Assembly (NCBI GenBank): GCA_920105625.2
Contig: CAKKTE020000510.1
Coordinates: 186,001-250,000 of the forward strand
Length of the DNA: 64,000 bases
Source: Clusia tigrina
Taxonomy: Eukaryota; Arthropoda; Insecta; Diptera; Clusiidae
Direction of reading: 5' to 3'
This document shows positions 20,360 to 33,061 of the stretch, in pieces (position 1 is the first letter of the stretch; the number at the start of each line of letters is the position of its first letter). A model generated the notes under the pieces. That model worked only from the letters and a program-made list of their open reading frames with translations, ran no database searches and had not been told where the DNA came from. The translations under genes were made by a program, and so were the position numbers.

Positions 20360-23300
20360 AGCACTTTATTGTTACAAAATTTCAAGGTTTTTTGACGCTC
20401 CAGTAAAAAGTTACAAGCATTTGTATGTTGTAAACTTTGATAGGTGTAGGAAATACCGTATAGAAGTTAGGGCCAATTGAAGTTTTATCAGTGTTTGATT
20501 TGGGACTCAAGGGTAGCCTAGCTTTGAGCGATAGCTTAAATTGACAAGAGGCTCGAGTACTTTATTGTTACAAAGTTTCAAGGTTTTATGACGCTCCAGT
20601 AAAAAGTTACAAGCATTTGTATGTTGCAAACTTTGATAGGTGTAGGACGTACCGTATAGAAGTTAGGGCCATTTGAAGTTTTATCCGTGTTTGATTTGGG
20701 ACTCAAGGGTAGCATAGCTTTGAGCGATAGCTTAAATTGACAAGAGGCTCGAGTACTTTATTGTTACAAAATTTCAAGGTTTTATGACGCTCCAGTTAAA
20801 AGTTACAAGCATTTGTATGTTGCAAACTTTGATAGGTGTAGGAAATACCGTATAGAAGTTAGGGCCAATTGAAGTTTTATCAGTGTTTGATTTGGGACTC
20901 AAGGGTAGCATAGCTTTGAGCGATATCTTAAATTGACAAGAGGCTCGAGTACTTTATTGTTACAAAATTTCAAGGTTTTATGACGCTCCAGTTAAAAGTT
21001 ACAAGCATTTGTATGTTGCAAACTTTGATAGGTGTAGGACGTACCGTATAGAAGTTAGGGCCATTTGAAGTTTTATCAGTGTTTGATTTGGGACTCAAGG
21101 GTAGCATAGCTTTGAGCGATAGCTTAAATTGACAAGAGGCTCGAGTACTTTATTGTTACAAAATTTCAAGGTTTTATGACGCTCCAGTTAAAAGTTACAA
21201 GCATTTGTATGTTGCAAACTTTGATAGGTGTAGGTAATACCGTATAGAAGTTAGGGCCAATTGAAGTTTTATCAGTGTTTGATTTGGGACTCAAGGGTAG
21301 CATAGCTTTGAGCGATAGCTTAAATTGACAAGAGGCTCGAGTACTTTATTGTTACAAAGTTTCAAGGTTTTATGACGCTCCAGTAAAAAGTTACAAGCAT
21401 TTGTATGTTGCAAACTTTGATAGGTGTCGGACGTACCGTATAGAAGTTAGGGCCATTTGAAGTTTTATCCGTGTTTGATTTGGGACTCAAGGGTAGCATA
21501 GCTTTGAGCGATAGCTTAAATTGACAAGAGGCTCGAGTACTTTATTGTTACAAAATTTCAAGGTTTTATGACGCTCCAGTAAAAAGTTACAAGCATTTGT
21601 ATGTTGCAAACTTTGATAGGTGTAGGACGTACCGCATAGAAGTTAGGGCCATTTGAAGTTTTATCCGTGTTTGATTTGGGACTCAAGGGTAGCATAGCTT
21701 TGAGCGATAGCTTAAATTGACAAGAGGCTCGAGTACTTTATTGTTACAAAATTTCAAGGTTTTATGACGCTCCAGTTAAAAGTTACAAGCATTTGTATGT
21801 TGCAAACTTTGATAGGTGTAGGACGTACCGTATAGAAGTTAGGGCCATTTGAAGTTTTATCCGTGTTTGATTTGGGACTCAAGGGTAGCATAGCTTTGAG
21901 CGATAGCTTAAATTGACAAGAGGCTCGAGTACTTTATTGTTACAAAATTTCAAGGTTTTATGACGCTCCAGTTAAAAGTTACAAGCATTTGTATGTTGCA
22001 AACTTTGATAGGTGTAGGACGTACCGTAGAGAAGTTAGGGCCATTTGAAGTTTTATCCGTGTTTGATTTGGGACTCAAGGGTAGCATAGCTTTGAGCGAT
22101 AGCTTAATTTGACAAGAGGCTCGAGTACTTTATTGTTACAAAATTTCAAGGTTTTATGACGCTCCAGTTAAAAGTTACAAGCATTTGTATGTTGCAAACT
22201 TTGATAGGTGTAGGACGTACCGTATAGAAGTTAGGGCCATTTGAAGTTTTATCCGTGTTTGATTTGGGACTCAAGGGTAGCATAGCTTTGAGCGATAGCT
22301 TAAATTGACAAGAGGCTCGAGTACTTTATTGTTACAAAATTTCAAGGTTTTATGACGCTCCAGTTAAAAGTTACAAGCATTTGTATGTTGCAAACTTTGA
22401 TAGGTGTAGGTAATACCGTATAGAAGTTAGGGCCAATTGAAGTTTTATCAGTGTTTGATTTGGGACTCAAGGGTAGCATAGCTTTGAGCGATAGCTTAAA
22501 TTGACAAGAGGCTCGAGTACTTTATTGTTACAAAGTTTCAAGGTTTTATGACGCTCCAGTAAAAAGTTACAAGCATTTGTATGTTGCAAACTTTGATAGG
22601 TGTAGGACGTACCGTATAGAAGTTAGGGCCATTTGAAGTTTTATCCGTGTTTGATTTGGGACTCAAGGGTAGCATAGCTTTGAGCGATAGCTTAAATTGA
22701 CAAGAGGCTCGAGTACTTTATTGTTACAAAATTTCAAGGTTTTATGACGCTCCAGTAAAAAGTTACAAGCATTTGTATGTTGCAAACTTTGATAGGTGTA
22801 GGAAATACCGTATAGAAGTTAGGGCCAATTGAAGTTTTATCAGTGTTTGATTTGGGACTCAAGGGTAGAATAGCTTTGAGCGATAGCTTAAATTGACAAG
22901 AGGCTCGAGTACGTTATTGTTACAAAATTTCAAGGTTTTATGACGCTCCAGTTAAAAGTTACAAGCATTTGTATGTTGCAAACTTTGATAGGTGTAGGAC
23001 GTACCGTGTAGAAGTTAGAGCCATTTAAAGTTTTATCAGTGTTTGATTTGGGACTCAAGGGTAGCATAGCTTTGAGCGATAGCTTAAATTGACAAGAGGC
23101 TCGAGTACTTTATTGTTACAAAATTTCGAGGTTTTATGACGCTCCAGTTAAAAGTTACAAGCATTTGTATGTTGCAAACTTTGATAGGTGTAGGACGTAC
23201 CGTATAGAAGTTAGGGCCATTTGAAGTTTTATCCGTGTTTGATTTGGGACTGAAGGGTAGCATAGCTTTGAGCGATAGCTTAAATTGACAAGAGGCACGA

Positions 23301-24279
23301 GTACTTTATTGTTACAAAATTTCAAGGTTTTATGACGCTCCAGTTAAAAGTTACAAGCATTTGTATGTTGCAAACTTTGATAGGTGTAGGACGTACCATA
23401 TAGAAGTTAGGGCCATTTGAAGTTTTATCCGTGTTTGATTTGGGACTCAAGGGTAGCATAGCTTTGAGCGATAGCTTAAATTGACAAGAGGCTCGAATAC
23501 TTTATTGTTACAAAATTTCAAGGTTTTATGACGCTCCAGTTAAAAGTTACAAGCATTTGTATGTTGCAAACTTTGATAGGTGTAGGAAATACCGTATAGA
23601 AGTTAGGGCCATTTGAAGTTTTATCCGTGTTTGATTTGGGACTCAAGGGTAGCATAGCTTTGAGCGATAGCTTAAATTGACAAGAGGCTCGAGTACTTTA
23701 TTGTTACAAAATTTCAAGGTTTTATGACGCTCCAGTTAAAAGTTACAAGCATTTGTATGTTGCAAACTTTGATAGGTGTAGGAAATACCGTATAGAAGTT
23801 AGGGCCAATTGAAGTTTTATCAGTGTTTGATTTGGGACTCAAGGGTAGCATAGCTTTGAGCGATAGCTTAAATTGACAAGAGGCTCGAGTACTTTATTGT
23901 TACAAAATTTCAAGGTTTTATGACGCTCCAGTTAAAAGTTACAAGCATTTGTATGTTGCAAACTTTGATAGGTGTAGGAAATACCGTATAGAAGTTAGGG
24001 CCAATTGAAGTTTTATCAGTGTTTTATTTGGGACTCAAGGGTAGCATAGCTTTGAGCGATAACTTAAATTGACAAGAGGCTCGAGTACTTTATTGTTACA
24101 AAGTTTCAAGGTTTTATGACGCTCCAGTAAAAAGTTACAAGCATTTGTATGTTGCAAACTTTGATAGGTGTAGGACGTACCGTGTAGAAGTTAGAGCCAT
24201 TTAAAGTTTTATCAGTGTTTGATTTGGGAATCATGGGTAGGATAGCTTTGAGCGAGAGCTTAAATTGACAAGAGGCTCG
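20360..24279. repeat. Regular tract, 20 consecutive 196-bp monomers
   Basis: No indel over 3920 bp. It opens with a type-D monomer; B and A types follow. The marker taggtaatac occurs at 21231 and 22407, 1176 bp (6 monomers) apart. gtagaatagc occurs at 22865. The monomer at 22908 is type C and 24084 is the derived C2 type (gggaatcatgggtagg, gcgagagc). The block 22320-22907 recurs at 25632-26219. Confidence 0.88.
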
Positions 24280-24847
24280 AGTACTTTATTGTTACAAAAT
24301 TTCAAGGTTTTATGACGCTCCAGTAAAAAGTTACAAGCATTTGTATGTTGCAAATTTGATAGGTGTAGGACGTACCGTATAGAAGTTAGGGCCATTTGAA
24401 GTTTTATCAGTATTTGATTTGGGACTCAAGGGTTGCATAGCTTTGAGCGATAGCTTAAATTGACAATCGGCTCGAGTACTTTATTGTTACAAAATTTCAA
24501 GGTTTTATGACGCTCCAGTAAAATGTTACAAGCATTTGTATGTTGCAAATTTGATAGGTGTAGGACGTACCGTATAGAAGTTAGGGCCATTTGAAGTTTT
24601 ATCAGTGTTTGATTTGGGACTCAAGGGTTGCATAGCTTTGAGCGATAGCTTAAATTGACAAGAGGCTCGAGTACTTTATTGTTACAAAATTTCAAGGTTT
24701 TATGCCGCTCCAGTAAAATTGTTACAAAATTTCAAGGTTTTATGACGCTCCACTACAAAGTTACAAATATTTGTATGTTTCAAACTTTGATAGATGTAGG
24801 ACGTACCGTATAGCTTTGAGCGATAACTTAAATGGACAAGAGGCTCG
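24280..24847. repeat. Variant run 195 + 195 + 178 bp
   Basis: Two consecutive monomers lack c76 (24280, 24475). They are followed by the 178-bp duplicated and deleted monomer (24670). The 138-bp member seen in HOR-7 is absent here. Private changes are gacaatcggctcg and gtaaaatgttac. The second duplicate part reads ctccactac where others have ctccagtac. Confidence 0.9.
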
Positions 24848-27800
24848 AGCACTTTATTGTTACAAAATTTCAAGGTTTTATGACGCTCCAGTAAAAAGTT
24901 ACAAGCATTTGTATGTTGTAAACTTTGATAGGTGTAGGAAATACCGTATAGAAGTTAGGGCCAATTGAAGTTTTATCAGTGTTTGATTTGGGACTCAAGG
25001 GTAGCCTAGCTTTGAGCGATAGCTTAAATTGACAAGAGGCTCGAGTACTTTATTGTTACAAAGTTTCAAGGTTTTATGACGCTCCAGTAAAAAGTTACAA
25101 GCATTTGTATGTTGCAAACTTTGATAGGTGTAGGACGTACCGTATAGAAGTTAGGGCCATTTGAAGTTTTATCCGTGTTTGATTTGGGAATCAAGGGTAG
25201 CATAGCTTTGAGCGATAGCTTAAATTGACAAGAGGCTCGAGTACTTTATTGTTACAAAATTTCAAGGTTTTATGACGCTCCAGTTAAAAGTTACAAGCAT
25301 TTGTATGTTGCAAACTTTGATAGGTGTAGGAAATACCGTATAGAAGTTAGGGCCAATTGAAGTTTTATCAGTGTTTGATTTGGGACTCAAGGGTAGCATA
25401 GCTTTGAGCGATAGCTTAAATTGACAAGAGGCTCGAGTACTTTATTGTTACAAAAATTCAAGGTTTTATGACGCTCCAGTTAAAAGTTACAAGCATTTGT
25501 ATGTTGCAAACTTTGATAGGTGTAGGACGTACCGTATAGAAGTTAGGGCCATTTGAAGTTTTATCCGTGTTTGATTTGGGACTCAAGGGTAGCATAGCTT
25601 TGAGCGATAGCTTAAATTGACAAGAGGCTCGAGTACTTTATTGTTACAAAATTTCAAGGTTTTATGACGCTCCAGTTAAAAGTTACAAGCATTTGTATGT
25701 TGCAAACTTTGATAGGTGTAGGTAATATCGTATAGAAGTTAGGGCCAATTGAAGTTTTATCAGTGTTTGATTTGGGACTCAAGGGTAGCATAGCTTTGAG
25801 CGATAGCTTAAATTGACAAGAGGCTCGAGTACTTTATTGTTACAAAGTTTCAAGGTTTTATGACGCTCCAGTAAAAAGTTACAAGCATTTGTATGTTGCA
25901 AACTTTGATAGGTGTAGGACGTACCGTATAGAAGTTAGGGCCATTTGAAGTTTTATCCGTGTTTGATTTGGGACTCAAGGGTAGCATAGCTTTGAGCGAT
26001 AGCTTAAATTGACAAGAGGCTCGAGTACTTTATTGTTACAAAATTTCAAGGTTTTATGACGCTCCAGTAAAAAGTTACAAGCATTTGTATGTTGCAAACT
26101 TTGATAGGTGTAGGAAATACCGTATAGAAGTTAGGGCCAATTGAAGTTTTATCAGTGTTTGATTTGGGACTCAAGGGTAGAATAGCTTTGAGCGATAGCT
26201 TAAATTGACAAGAGGCTCGAGTACTTTATTGTTACAAAATTTCAAGGTTTTATGACGCTCCAGTTAAAAGTTACAAGCATTTGTATGTTGCAAACTTTGA
26301 TAGGTGTAGGACGTACCGTATAGAAGTTAGGGCCATTTGAAGTTTTATCCGTGTTTGATTTGGGACTCAAGGGTATCATAGCTTTGAGCGATAGCTTAAA
26401 TTGACAAGAGGCTCGACTACTTTATTGTTACAAAATTTCAAGGTTTTATGACGCTCCAGTTAAAAGTTACAAGCATTTGTATGTTGCAAACTTTGATAGG
26501 TGTAGGACGTACCGTGTAGAAGTTAGAGCCATTTAAAGTTTTATCAGTGTTTGATTTGGGACTCAAGGGTAGCATAGCTTTGAGCGATAGCTTAAATTGA
26601 CAAGAGGCTCGAGTACTTTATTGTTACAAAATTTCGAGGTTTTATGACGCTCCAGTTAAAAGTTACAAGCATGTGTATGTTGCAAACTTTGATAGGTGTA
26701 GGACGTACCGTATAGAAGTTAGGGCCATTTGAAGTTTTATCCGTGTTTGATTTGGGACTCAAGGGTAGCATAGCTTTGAGCGATAGCCTAAATTGACAAG
26801 AGGCTCGAGTACTTTATTGTTACAAAATTTCAAGGTTTTATGACGCTCCAGTTAAAAGTTACAAGAATTTGTATGTTGCAAACTTTGATAGGTGTAGGAC
26901 GTACCGTATAGAAGTTAGGGCCATTTGAAGTTTTATCCGTGTTTGATTTGGGACTCAAGGGTAGCATAGCTTTGAGCGATAGCTTAAATTGACAAGAGGC
27001 TCGAATACTTTAGTGTTACAAAATTTCAAGGTTTTATGACGCTCCAGTTAAAAGTTACAAGCATTTGTATGTTGCAAACTTTGATAGGTGTAGGAAATAC
27101 CGTATAGAAGTTAGGGCCATTTGAAGTTTTATCCGTGTTTGATTTGGGACTCAAGGGTAGCATAGCTTTGAGCGATAGCTTAAATTGACAAGAGGCTCGA
27201 GTACTTTATTGTTACAAAATTTCAAGGTTTTATGACGCTCCAGTTAAAAGTTACAAACATTTGTATGTTGCAAACTTTGATAGGTGTAGGAAATACCGTA
27301 TAGAAGTTAGGGCCAATTGAAGTTTTATCAGTGTTTGATTTGGGACTCAAGGGTAGCATAGCTTTGAGAGATAGCTTAAATTGACAAGAGGCTCGAGTAC
27401 TTTATTGTTACAAAGTTTCAAGGTTCTATGACGCTCCAGTAAAAAGTTACAAGCATTTGTATGTTGCAAACTTTGATAGGTGTAGGACGTACCGTATAGA
27501 AGTTAGGGCCATTTGAAGTTTTATCCGTGTTTGATTTGGGACTCAAGGGTAGCATAGCTTTGAGCGATAGCTTAAATTGACAAGAGGCTCGAGTACTTTA
27601 TTGTTACAAAATTTCAAGGTTTTATGACGCTCCAGTTAAAAGTTACAAGCATTTGTATGTTGCAAACTTTGATAGGTGTAGGAAATACCGTATAGAAGTT
27701 AGGGCCAATTGAAGTTTTATCAGTGTTTGATTTGGGACTCAAGGGTAGCATAGCTTTGAGCGATAGATTAAATTGACAAGAGGCTCGAGTACTTTATTGT

Positions 27801-27983
27801 TACAAAATTTCAAGGTTTTATGACGCTCCAGTTAAAAGTTACAAGCATTTGTATGTTGCAAACTTTGATAGGTGTAGGAAATACCGTATAGAAGTTAGGG
27901 CCAATTGAAGTTTTATCAGTGTTTTATTTGGGACTCAAGGGTAGCATAGCTTTGAGCGATAACTTAAATTGACAAGAGGCTCG
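24848..27983. repeat. Regular tract, 16 consecutive 196-bp monomers
   Basis: It opens with a D-type monomer that has ttttatgac rather than ttttttgac. Markers are gtagcctagc (25001), taggtaatat (25719), gtagaatag (26177), gtatcatag (26374), tcgactac (26413), a type-C monomer at 26416, ttcgagg (about 26635), acaagaattt (about 26861), cgaatac (27003) and gttttattt (27921). All but a few recur 9978 bp downstream. Confidence 0.88.
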
Positions 27984-29512
27984 AGTACTTTATTGTTACA
28001 AAGTTTCAAGGTTTTATGACGCTCCAGTAAAAAGTTACAAGCATTTGTATGTTGCAAACTTTGATAGTGTAGGACGTACCGTGTAGAAGTTAGAGCCATT
28101 TAAAGTTTTATCAGTGTTTGATTTGGGAATCATGGGTAGGATAGCTTTGAGCGAGAGCTTAAATTGACAAGCGGCTCGAGTACTTTATTGTTACAAAATT
28201 TCAAGGTTTTATGACGCTCCAGTAAAAAGTTACAAGCATTTGTATGTTGCAAATTTGATAGGTGTAGGACGTACCGTATAGAAGTTAGGGCCATTTGAAG
28301 TTTTATCAGTGTTTGATTTGGGACTCAAGGGTTGCATAGCTTTGAGCGATAGCTTAAATTGACAAGAGGCTCGAGTACTTTATTGTTACAAAATTTCAAG
28401 GTTTTATGCCGCTCCAGTAAAATTGTTACAAAATTTCAAGGTTTTATGACGCTCCAGTACAAAGTTACAAATATTTGTATGTTGCAAACTTTGATAGGTG
28501 TAGGACGTACCGTATAGAAGTTAAGAGGCTCGAGCACTTTATTGTTACAAAATTTCAAGGTTTTATGACGCTCCAGTAAAAAGTTACAAGCATTTGTATG
28601 TTGTAAACTTTGATAGGTGTAGGAAATACCGTATAGAAGTTTGGGCCAATTGAAGTTTTATCAGTGTTTGATTTGGGACTCAAGGGTAGCATAGCTTTGA
28701 GCGATAGCTTAAATTGACAAGAGGGTCGAGTACTTTATTGTTACAAAGTTTCAAGGTTTTATGACGCTCCAGTAAAAAGTTACAAGCATTTGTATGTTGC
28801 AAACTTTGATAGGTGTAGGACGTACCGTATAGAAGTTACGGCCATTTGAAGTTTTATCCGTGTTTGATTTGGGACTCAAGGGTAGCATAGCTTTGAGCGA
28901 TAGCTTAAATTGACAAGAGGCTCGAGTACTTTATTGTTACAAAATTTCAAGGGATTATGACGCTCCAGTTAAAAGTTACAAGCATTTGTATGTTGCAAAC
29001 TTTGATAGGTGTAGGAAATACCGTATAGAAGTTAGGGCCAATTGAAGTTTTATCAGTGTTTGATTTGGGACTCAAGGGTAGCATAGCTTTGAGCGATAGC
29101 TTAAATTGACAAGAGGCTCGAGTACTTTATTGTTACAAAGTTTCAAGGTTTTATGACGCTCCAGTAAAAAGTTACAAGCATTTGTATGTTGCAAACTTTG
29201 ATAGGTGTAGGATGTACCGTATAGAAGTTAGGGCCATTTGAAGTTTTATCCGTGTTTGATTTGGGACTCAAGGGTAGCATAGCTTTGAGCGATAGCGTAA
29301 ATTGACAAGAGGCTCGAGTACTTTATTGTTACAAAATTTCAAGGTTTTATGACGCTCCAGTTAAAAGTTACAAGCATTTGTATGTTGCAAACTTTGATAG
29401 GTGTAGGACGTACCGTATAGAAGTTAGGGCCATTTGAAGTTTTATCCGTGTTTGATTTGGGACTCAAGGGTAGCATAGCTTTGAGCGATAGCTTAAATTG
29501 ACAAGAGGCTCG
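27200..29512. repeat. 12-monomer tandem unit, 2313 bp, copy 1
   Basis: Lengths are five of 196 bp with the fifth 1 bp short, then 195, 159 and five of 196 bp. It matches the next 2333 bp monomer for monomer. Markers include gagagatagc (27367), ggttctatg (27424), gttttattt, C2 monomer (27984), gagggtcgag, gttacggcc (28835) and gggattatg (28951). The offset is 2313, then 2314 after a 1-bp loss (28067), then 2333 after a 19-bp loss (about 28523). Confidence 0.88.
27984..28532. repeat. Variant run 195 + 195 + 159 bp
   Basis: 27984 lost one g (gatagtgtagg) and is type C2. 28179 lacks c76. 28374 is a further-deleted relative of the 178-bp monomer: after gaccgtatag-type sequence it reads aagttaagaggctcgagcac, 19 bp shorter than the equivalent at 30688. 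It also has gttgcaaac and gataggtgtagg where the 178-bp forms have gtttcaaac and gatagatgtagg. Confidence 0.88.
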
Positions 29513-30492
29513 AGTACTTTATTGTTACAAAATTTCAAGGTTTTATGACGCTCCAGTTAAAAGTTACAAGCATTTGTATGTTGCAAACTTTGATAGGTGT
29601 AGGAAATACCGTATAGAAGTTAGGGCCAATTGAAGTTTTATCAGTGTTTGATTTGGGACTCAAGGGTAGCATAGCTTTGAGAGATAGCTTAAATTGACAA
29701 GAGGCTCGAGTACTTTATTGTTACAAAGTTTCAAGGTTCTATGACGCTCCAGTAAAAAGTTACAAGCATTTGTATGTTGCAAACTTTGATAGGTGTAGGA
29801 CGTACCGTATAGAAGTTAGGGCCATTTGAAGTTTTATCCGTGTTTGATTTGGGACTCAAGGGTAGCATAGCTTTGAGCGATAGCTTAAATTGACAAGAGG
29901 CTCGAGTACTTTATTGTTACAAAATTTCAAGGTTTTATGACGCTCCAGTTAAAAGTTACAAGCATTTGTATGTTGCAAACTTTGATAGGTGTAGGAAATA
30001 CCGTATAGAAGTTAGGGCCAATTGAAGTTTTATCAGTGTTTGATTTGGGACTCAAGGGTAGCATAGCTTTGAGCGATAGTTTAAATTGACAAGAGGCTCG
30101 AGTACTTTATTGTTACAAAATTTCAAGGTTTTATGACGCTCCAGTTAAAAGTTACAAGCATTTGTATGTTGCAAACTTTGATAGGTGTAGGAAATACCGT
30201 ATAGAAGTTAGGGCCAATTGAAGTTTTATCAGTGTTTTATTTGGGACTCAAGGGTAGCATAGCTTTGAGCGATAACTTAAATTGACAAGAGGCTCGAGTA
30301 CTTTATTGTTACAAAGTTTCAAGGTTTTATGACGCTCCAGTAAAAAGTTACAAGCATTTGTATGTTGCAAACTTTGATAGGTGTAGGACGTACCGTGTAG
30401 AAGTTAGAGCCATTTAAAGTTTTATCAGTGTTTGATTTGGGAATCATGGGTAGGATAGCTTTGAGCGAGAGCTTACATTGACAAGCGGCTCG
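28533..30492. repeat. Regular tract, ten 196-bp monomers
   Basis: Starts run from 28533 to 30297. It contains the D-type relative with gtttgggcc (28638), the G monomer with gttacggcc and the gggattatg monomer. Toward the right are a B monomer with gagagatagc and the C2 monomer at 30297. Confidence 0.88.
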
Positions 30493-31845
30493 AGTACTTT
30501 ATTGTTACAAAATTTCAAGGTTTTATGACGCTCCAGTAAAAAGTTACAAGCATTTGTATGTTGCAAATTTGATAGGTGTAGGACGTACCGTATAGAAGTT
30601 AGGGCCATTTGAAGTTTTATCAGTGTTTGATTTGGGACTCAAGGGTTGCATAGCTTTGAGCGATAGCTTAAATTGACAAGAGGCTCGAGTACTTTATTGT
30701 TACAAAATTTCAAGGTTTTATGCCGCTCCAGTAAAATTGTTACAAAATTTCAAGGTTTTATGACGCTCCAGTACAAAGTTACAAATATTTGTATGTTTCA
30801 AACTTTGATAGATGTAGGACGTACCGTATAGCTTTGAGCGATAACTTCAATGGACAAGAGGCTCGAGCACTTTATTGTTACAAAATTTCAAGGTTTTATG
30901 ACGCTCCAGTAAAAAGTTACAAGCATTTGTATGTTGTAAACTTTGATAGGTGTAGGAAATACCGTATAGAAGTTTGGGCCAATTGAAGTTTTATCAGTGT
31001 TTTATTTGGGACTCAAGGGTAGCATAGCTTTGAGCGATAGCTTAAATTGACAAGAGGGTCGAGTACTCTATTGTTACAAAGTTTCAAGGTTTTATGACGC
31101 TCCAGTAAAAAGTTACAAGCATTTGTATGTTGCAAACTTTGATAGGTGTAGGACGTACCGTATAGAAGTTACGGCCATTTGAAATTTTATCCGTGTTTGA
31201 TTTGGGACTCAAGGGTAGCATAGCTTTGAGCGATAGCTTAAATTGACAAGAGGCTCGAGTACTTTATTGTTACAAAATTTCAAGGGATTATGACGCTCCA
31301 GTTAAAAGTTACAAGCATTTGTATGTTGCAAACTTTGATAGGTGTAGGAAATACCGTATAGAAGTTAGGGCCAATTGAAGTTTTATCAGTGTTTGATTTG
31401 GGACTCAAGGGTAGCATAGCTTTGAGCGATAGCTTAAATTGACAAGAGGCTCGAGTACTTTATTGTTACAAAGTTTCAAGGTTTTATGACGCTCCAGTAA
31501 AAAGTTACAAGCATTTGTATGTTGCAAACTTTGATAGGTGTAGGATGTACCGTATAGAAGTTAGGGCCATTTGAAGTTTTATCCGTGTTTGATTTGGGAC
31601 TCAAGGGTAGCATAGCTTTGAGCGATAGCGTAAATTGACAAGAGGCTCGAGTACTTTATTGTTACAAAATTTCAAGGTTTTATGACGCTCCAGTTAAAAG
31701 TTACAAGCATTTGTATGTTGCAAACTTTGATAGGTGTAGGACGTACCGTATAGAAGTTAGGGCCATTTGAAGTTTTATCCGTGTTTGATTTGGGACTCAA
31801 GGGCAGCATAGCTTTGAGCGATAGCTTAAATTGACAAGAGGCTCG
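29513..31845. repeat. 12-monomer tandem unit, 2333 bp, copy 2
   Basis: Adjacent head-to-tail copy of the preceding unit with the full-length 178-bp monomer (30688). The same 2333-bp unit appears once more at 37178-39510 at offset 7665, so the intact version is present twice and the version with the 19-bp loss once. Confidence 0.88.
30493..30865. repeat. Variant pair 195 + 178 bp
   Basis: 30493 lacks c76. 30688 has the 40-bp duplication of positions 10-49 together with the 58-bp deletion, and reads gataacttcaatggac at its end. It is identical in structure to the pair at 38158. Confidence 0.92.
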
Positions 31846-32825
31846 AGTACTTTATTGTTACAAAATTTCAAGGTTTTATGACGCTCCAGTTAAAAGTTAC
31901 AAGCATTTGTATGTTGCAAACTTTGATAGGTGTAGGACGTACCGTATAGAAGTTAGGGCCATTTGAAGTTTTATCCGTGTTTGATTTGGGACTCAAGGGT
32001 AGCATAGCTTTGAGCGATAGCTTAAATTGACAAGAGGCTCGAGTACTTTATTGTTACAAAATTTCAAGGTTTTATGACGCTCCAGTAAAAAGTTACAAGC
32101 ATTTGTATGTTGCAAACTTTGATAGGTGTAGGACGTACCGTATAGAAGTTAGGGCCATTTGAAGTTTTATACGTGTTTGATTTGGGACTCAAGGGTAGCA
32201 TAGCTTTGAGCGATAGCTTAAATTGACAAGAGGCTCGAGTACTTTATTGTTACAAAATTTCAAGGTTTTATGACGCTCCAGTTAAAAGTTACAAGCATTT
32301 GTATGTTGCAAACTTTGATAGGTGTAGGAAATACCGTATAGAAGTTAGGGCCAATTGAAGTTTTATCAGTGTTTGATTTGGGACTCAAGGGTAGCATAGC
32401 TTTGAGCGATAGCTTAAATTGACAAGAGGCTCGAGTACTTTATTGTTACAAAGTTTCAAGGTTTTATGACGCTCCAGTAAAAAGTTACAAGCATTTGTAT
32501 GTTGCAAACTTTGATAGGTGTAGGACGTACCGTGTAGAAGTTAGAGCCATTTAAAGTTTTATCATTGTTTGATTTGGGAATCATGGGTAGGATAGCTTTG
32601 AGCGAGAGCTTAAATTGACAAGAGGCTCGAGTACTTTATTGTTACAAAATTTCAAGGTTTTATGACGCTCCAGTAAAAAGTTCCAAGCATTTGTATGTTG
32701 CAAACTTTGATAGGTGTAGGACGTACCGTATAGAAGTTAGGGCCATTTGAAGTTTTATCAGTGTTTGATTTGGGACTCAAGGGTTGCATAGCTTTGAGCG
32801 ATAGCTTAAATTGACAAGAGGTTCG
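30866..32825. repeat. Regular tract, ten 196-bp monomers
   Basis: D-type first monomer with gtttgggcc and gttttattt, followed by G (gttacggcc at 31168), gggattatg and gtaggatgtacc monomers. It ends with a C2 monomer (32434, tatcattgtttg) and a monomer with agttccaag (32630). Confidence 0.88.
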
Positions 32826-33061
32826 AGTACTTTATTGTTACAAAATTTCAAGGTTTTATGCCGCTCCAGTAAAATTGTTACAAAATTTCAAGGTTTTATG
32901 ACGCTCCAGTTAAAAGTTACAAGCATTTGTATGTTGCAAACTTTGATAGGTGTAGGAAATACCGTATAGAAGTTAGGGCCAATTGAAGTTTTATCAGTGT
33001 TTGATTTGGGACTCAAGGGTAGCATAGCTTTGAGCGATAGCTTAAATTGACAAGAGGCTCG
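32826..33061. repeat. 236-bp monomer (40-bp duplication without the 58-bp deletion), copy 1
   Basis: Positions 10-49 are duplicated (atgccgctccagtaaaa then ttgttacaaaatttc), but the rest of the monomer is full-length type B, giving 196 + 40 bp. This separates the duplication from the 58-bp deletion that accompanies it in the 178-bp monomers. Confidence 0.93.

Larger units (their letters stand above)
19335..22313. repeat. Duplicated segment pair, offset 2293 bp
   Basis: About 0.7 kb at 19335-20020 recurs at 21628-22313. Shared markers are cgcatag (19340 and 21633), gtagagaag (19732 and 22025) and ttaatttgac (19813 and 22106). The 2293-bp offset equals 12 monomers minus the 58-bp and 1-bp deletions at 20222 and 20027. 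Left and right edges are estimates. Confidence 0.75.
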
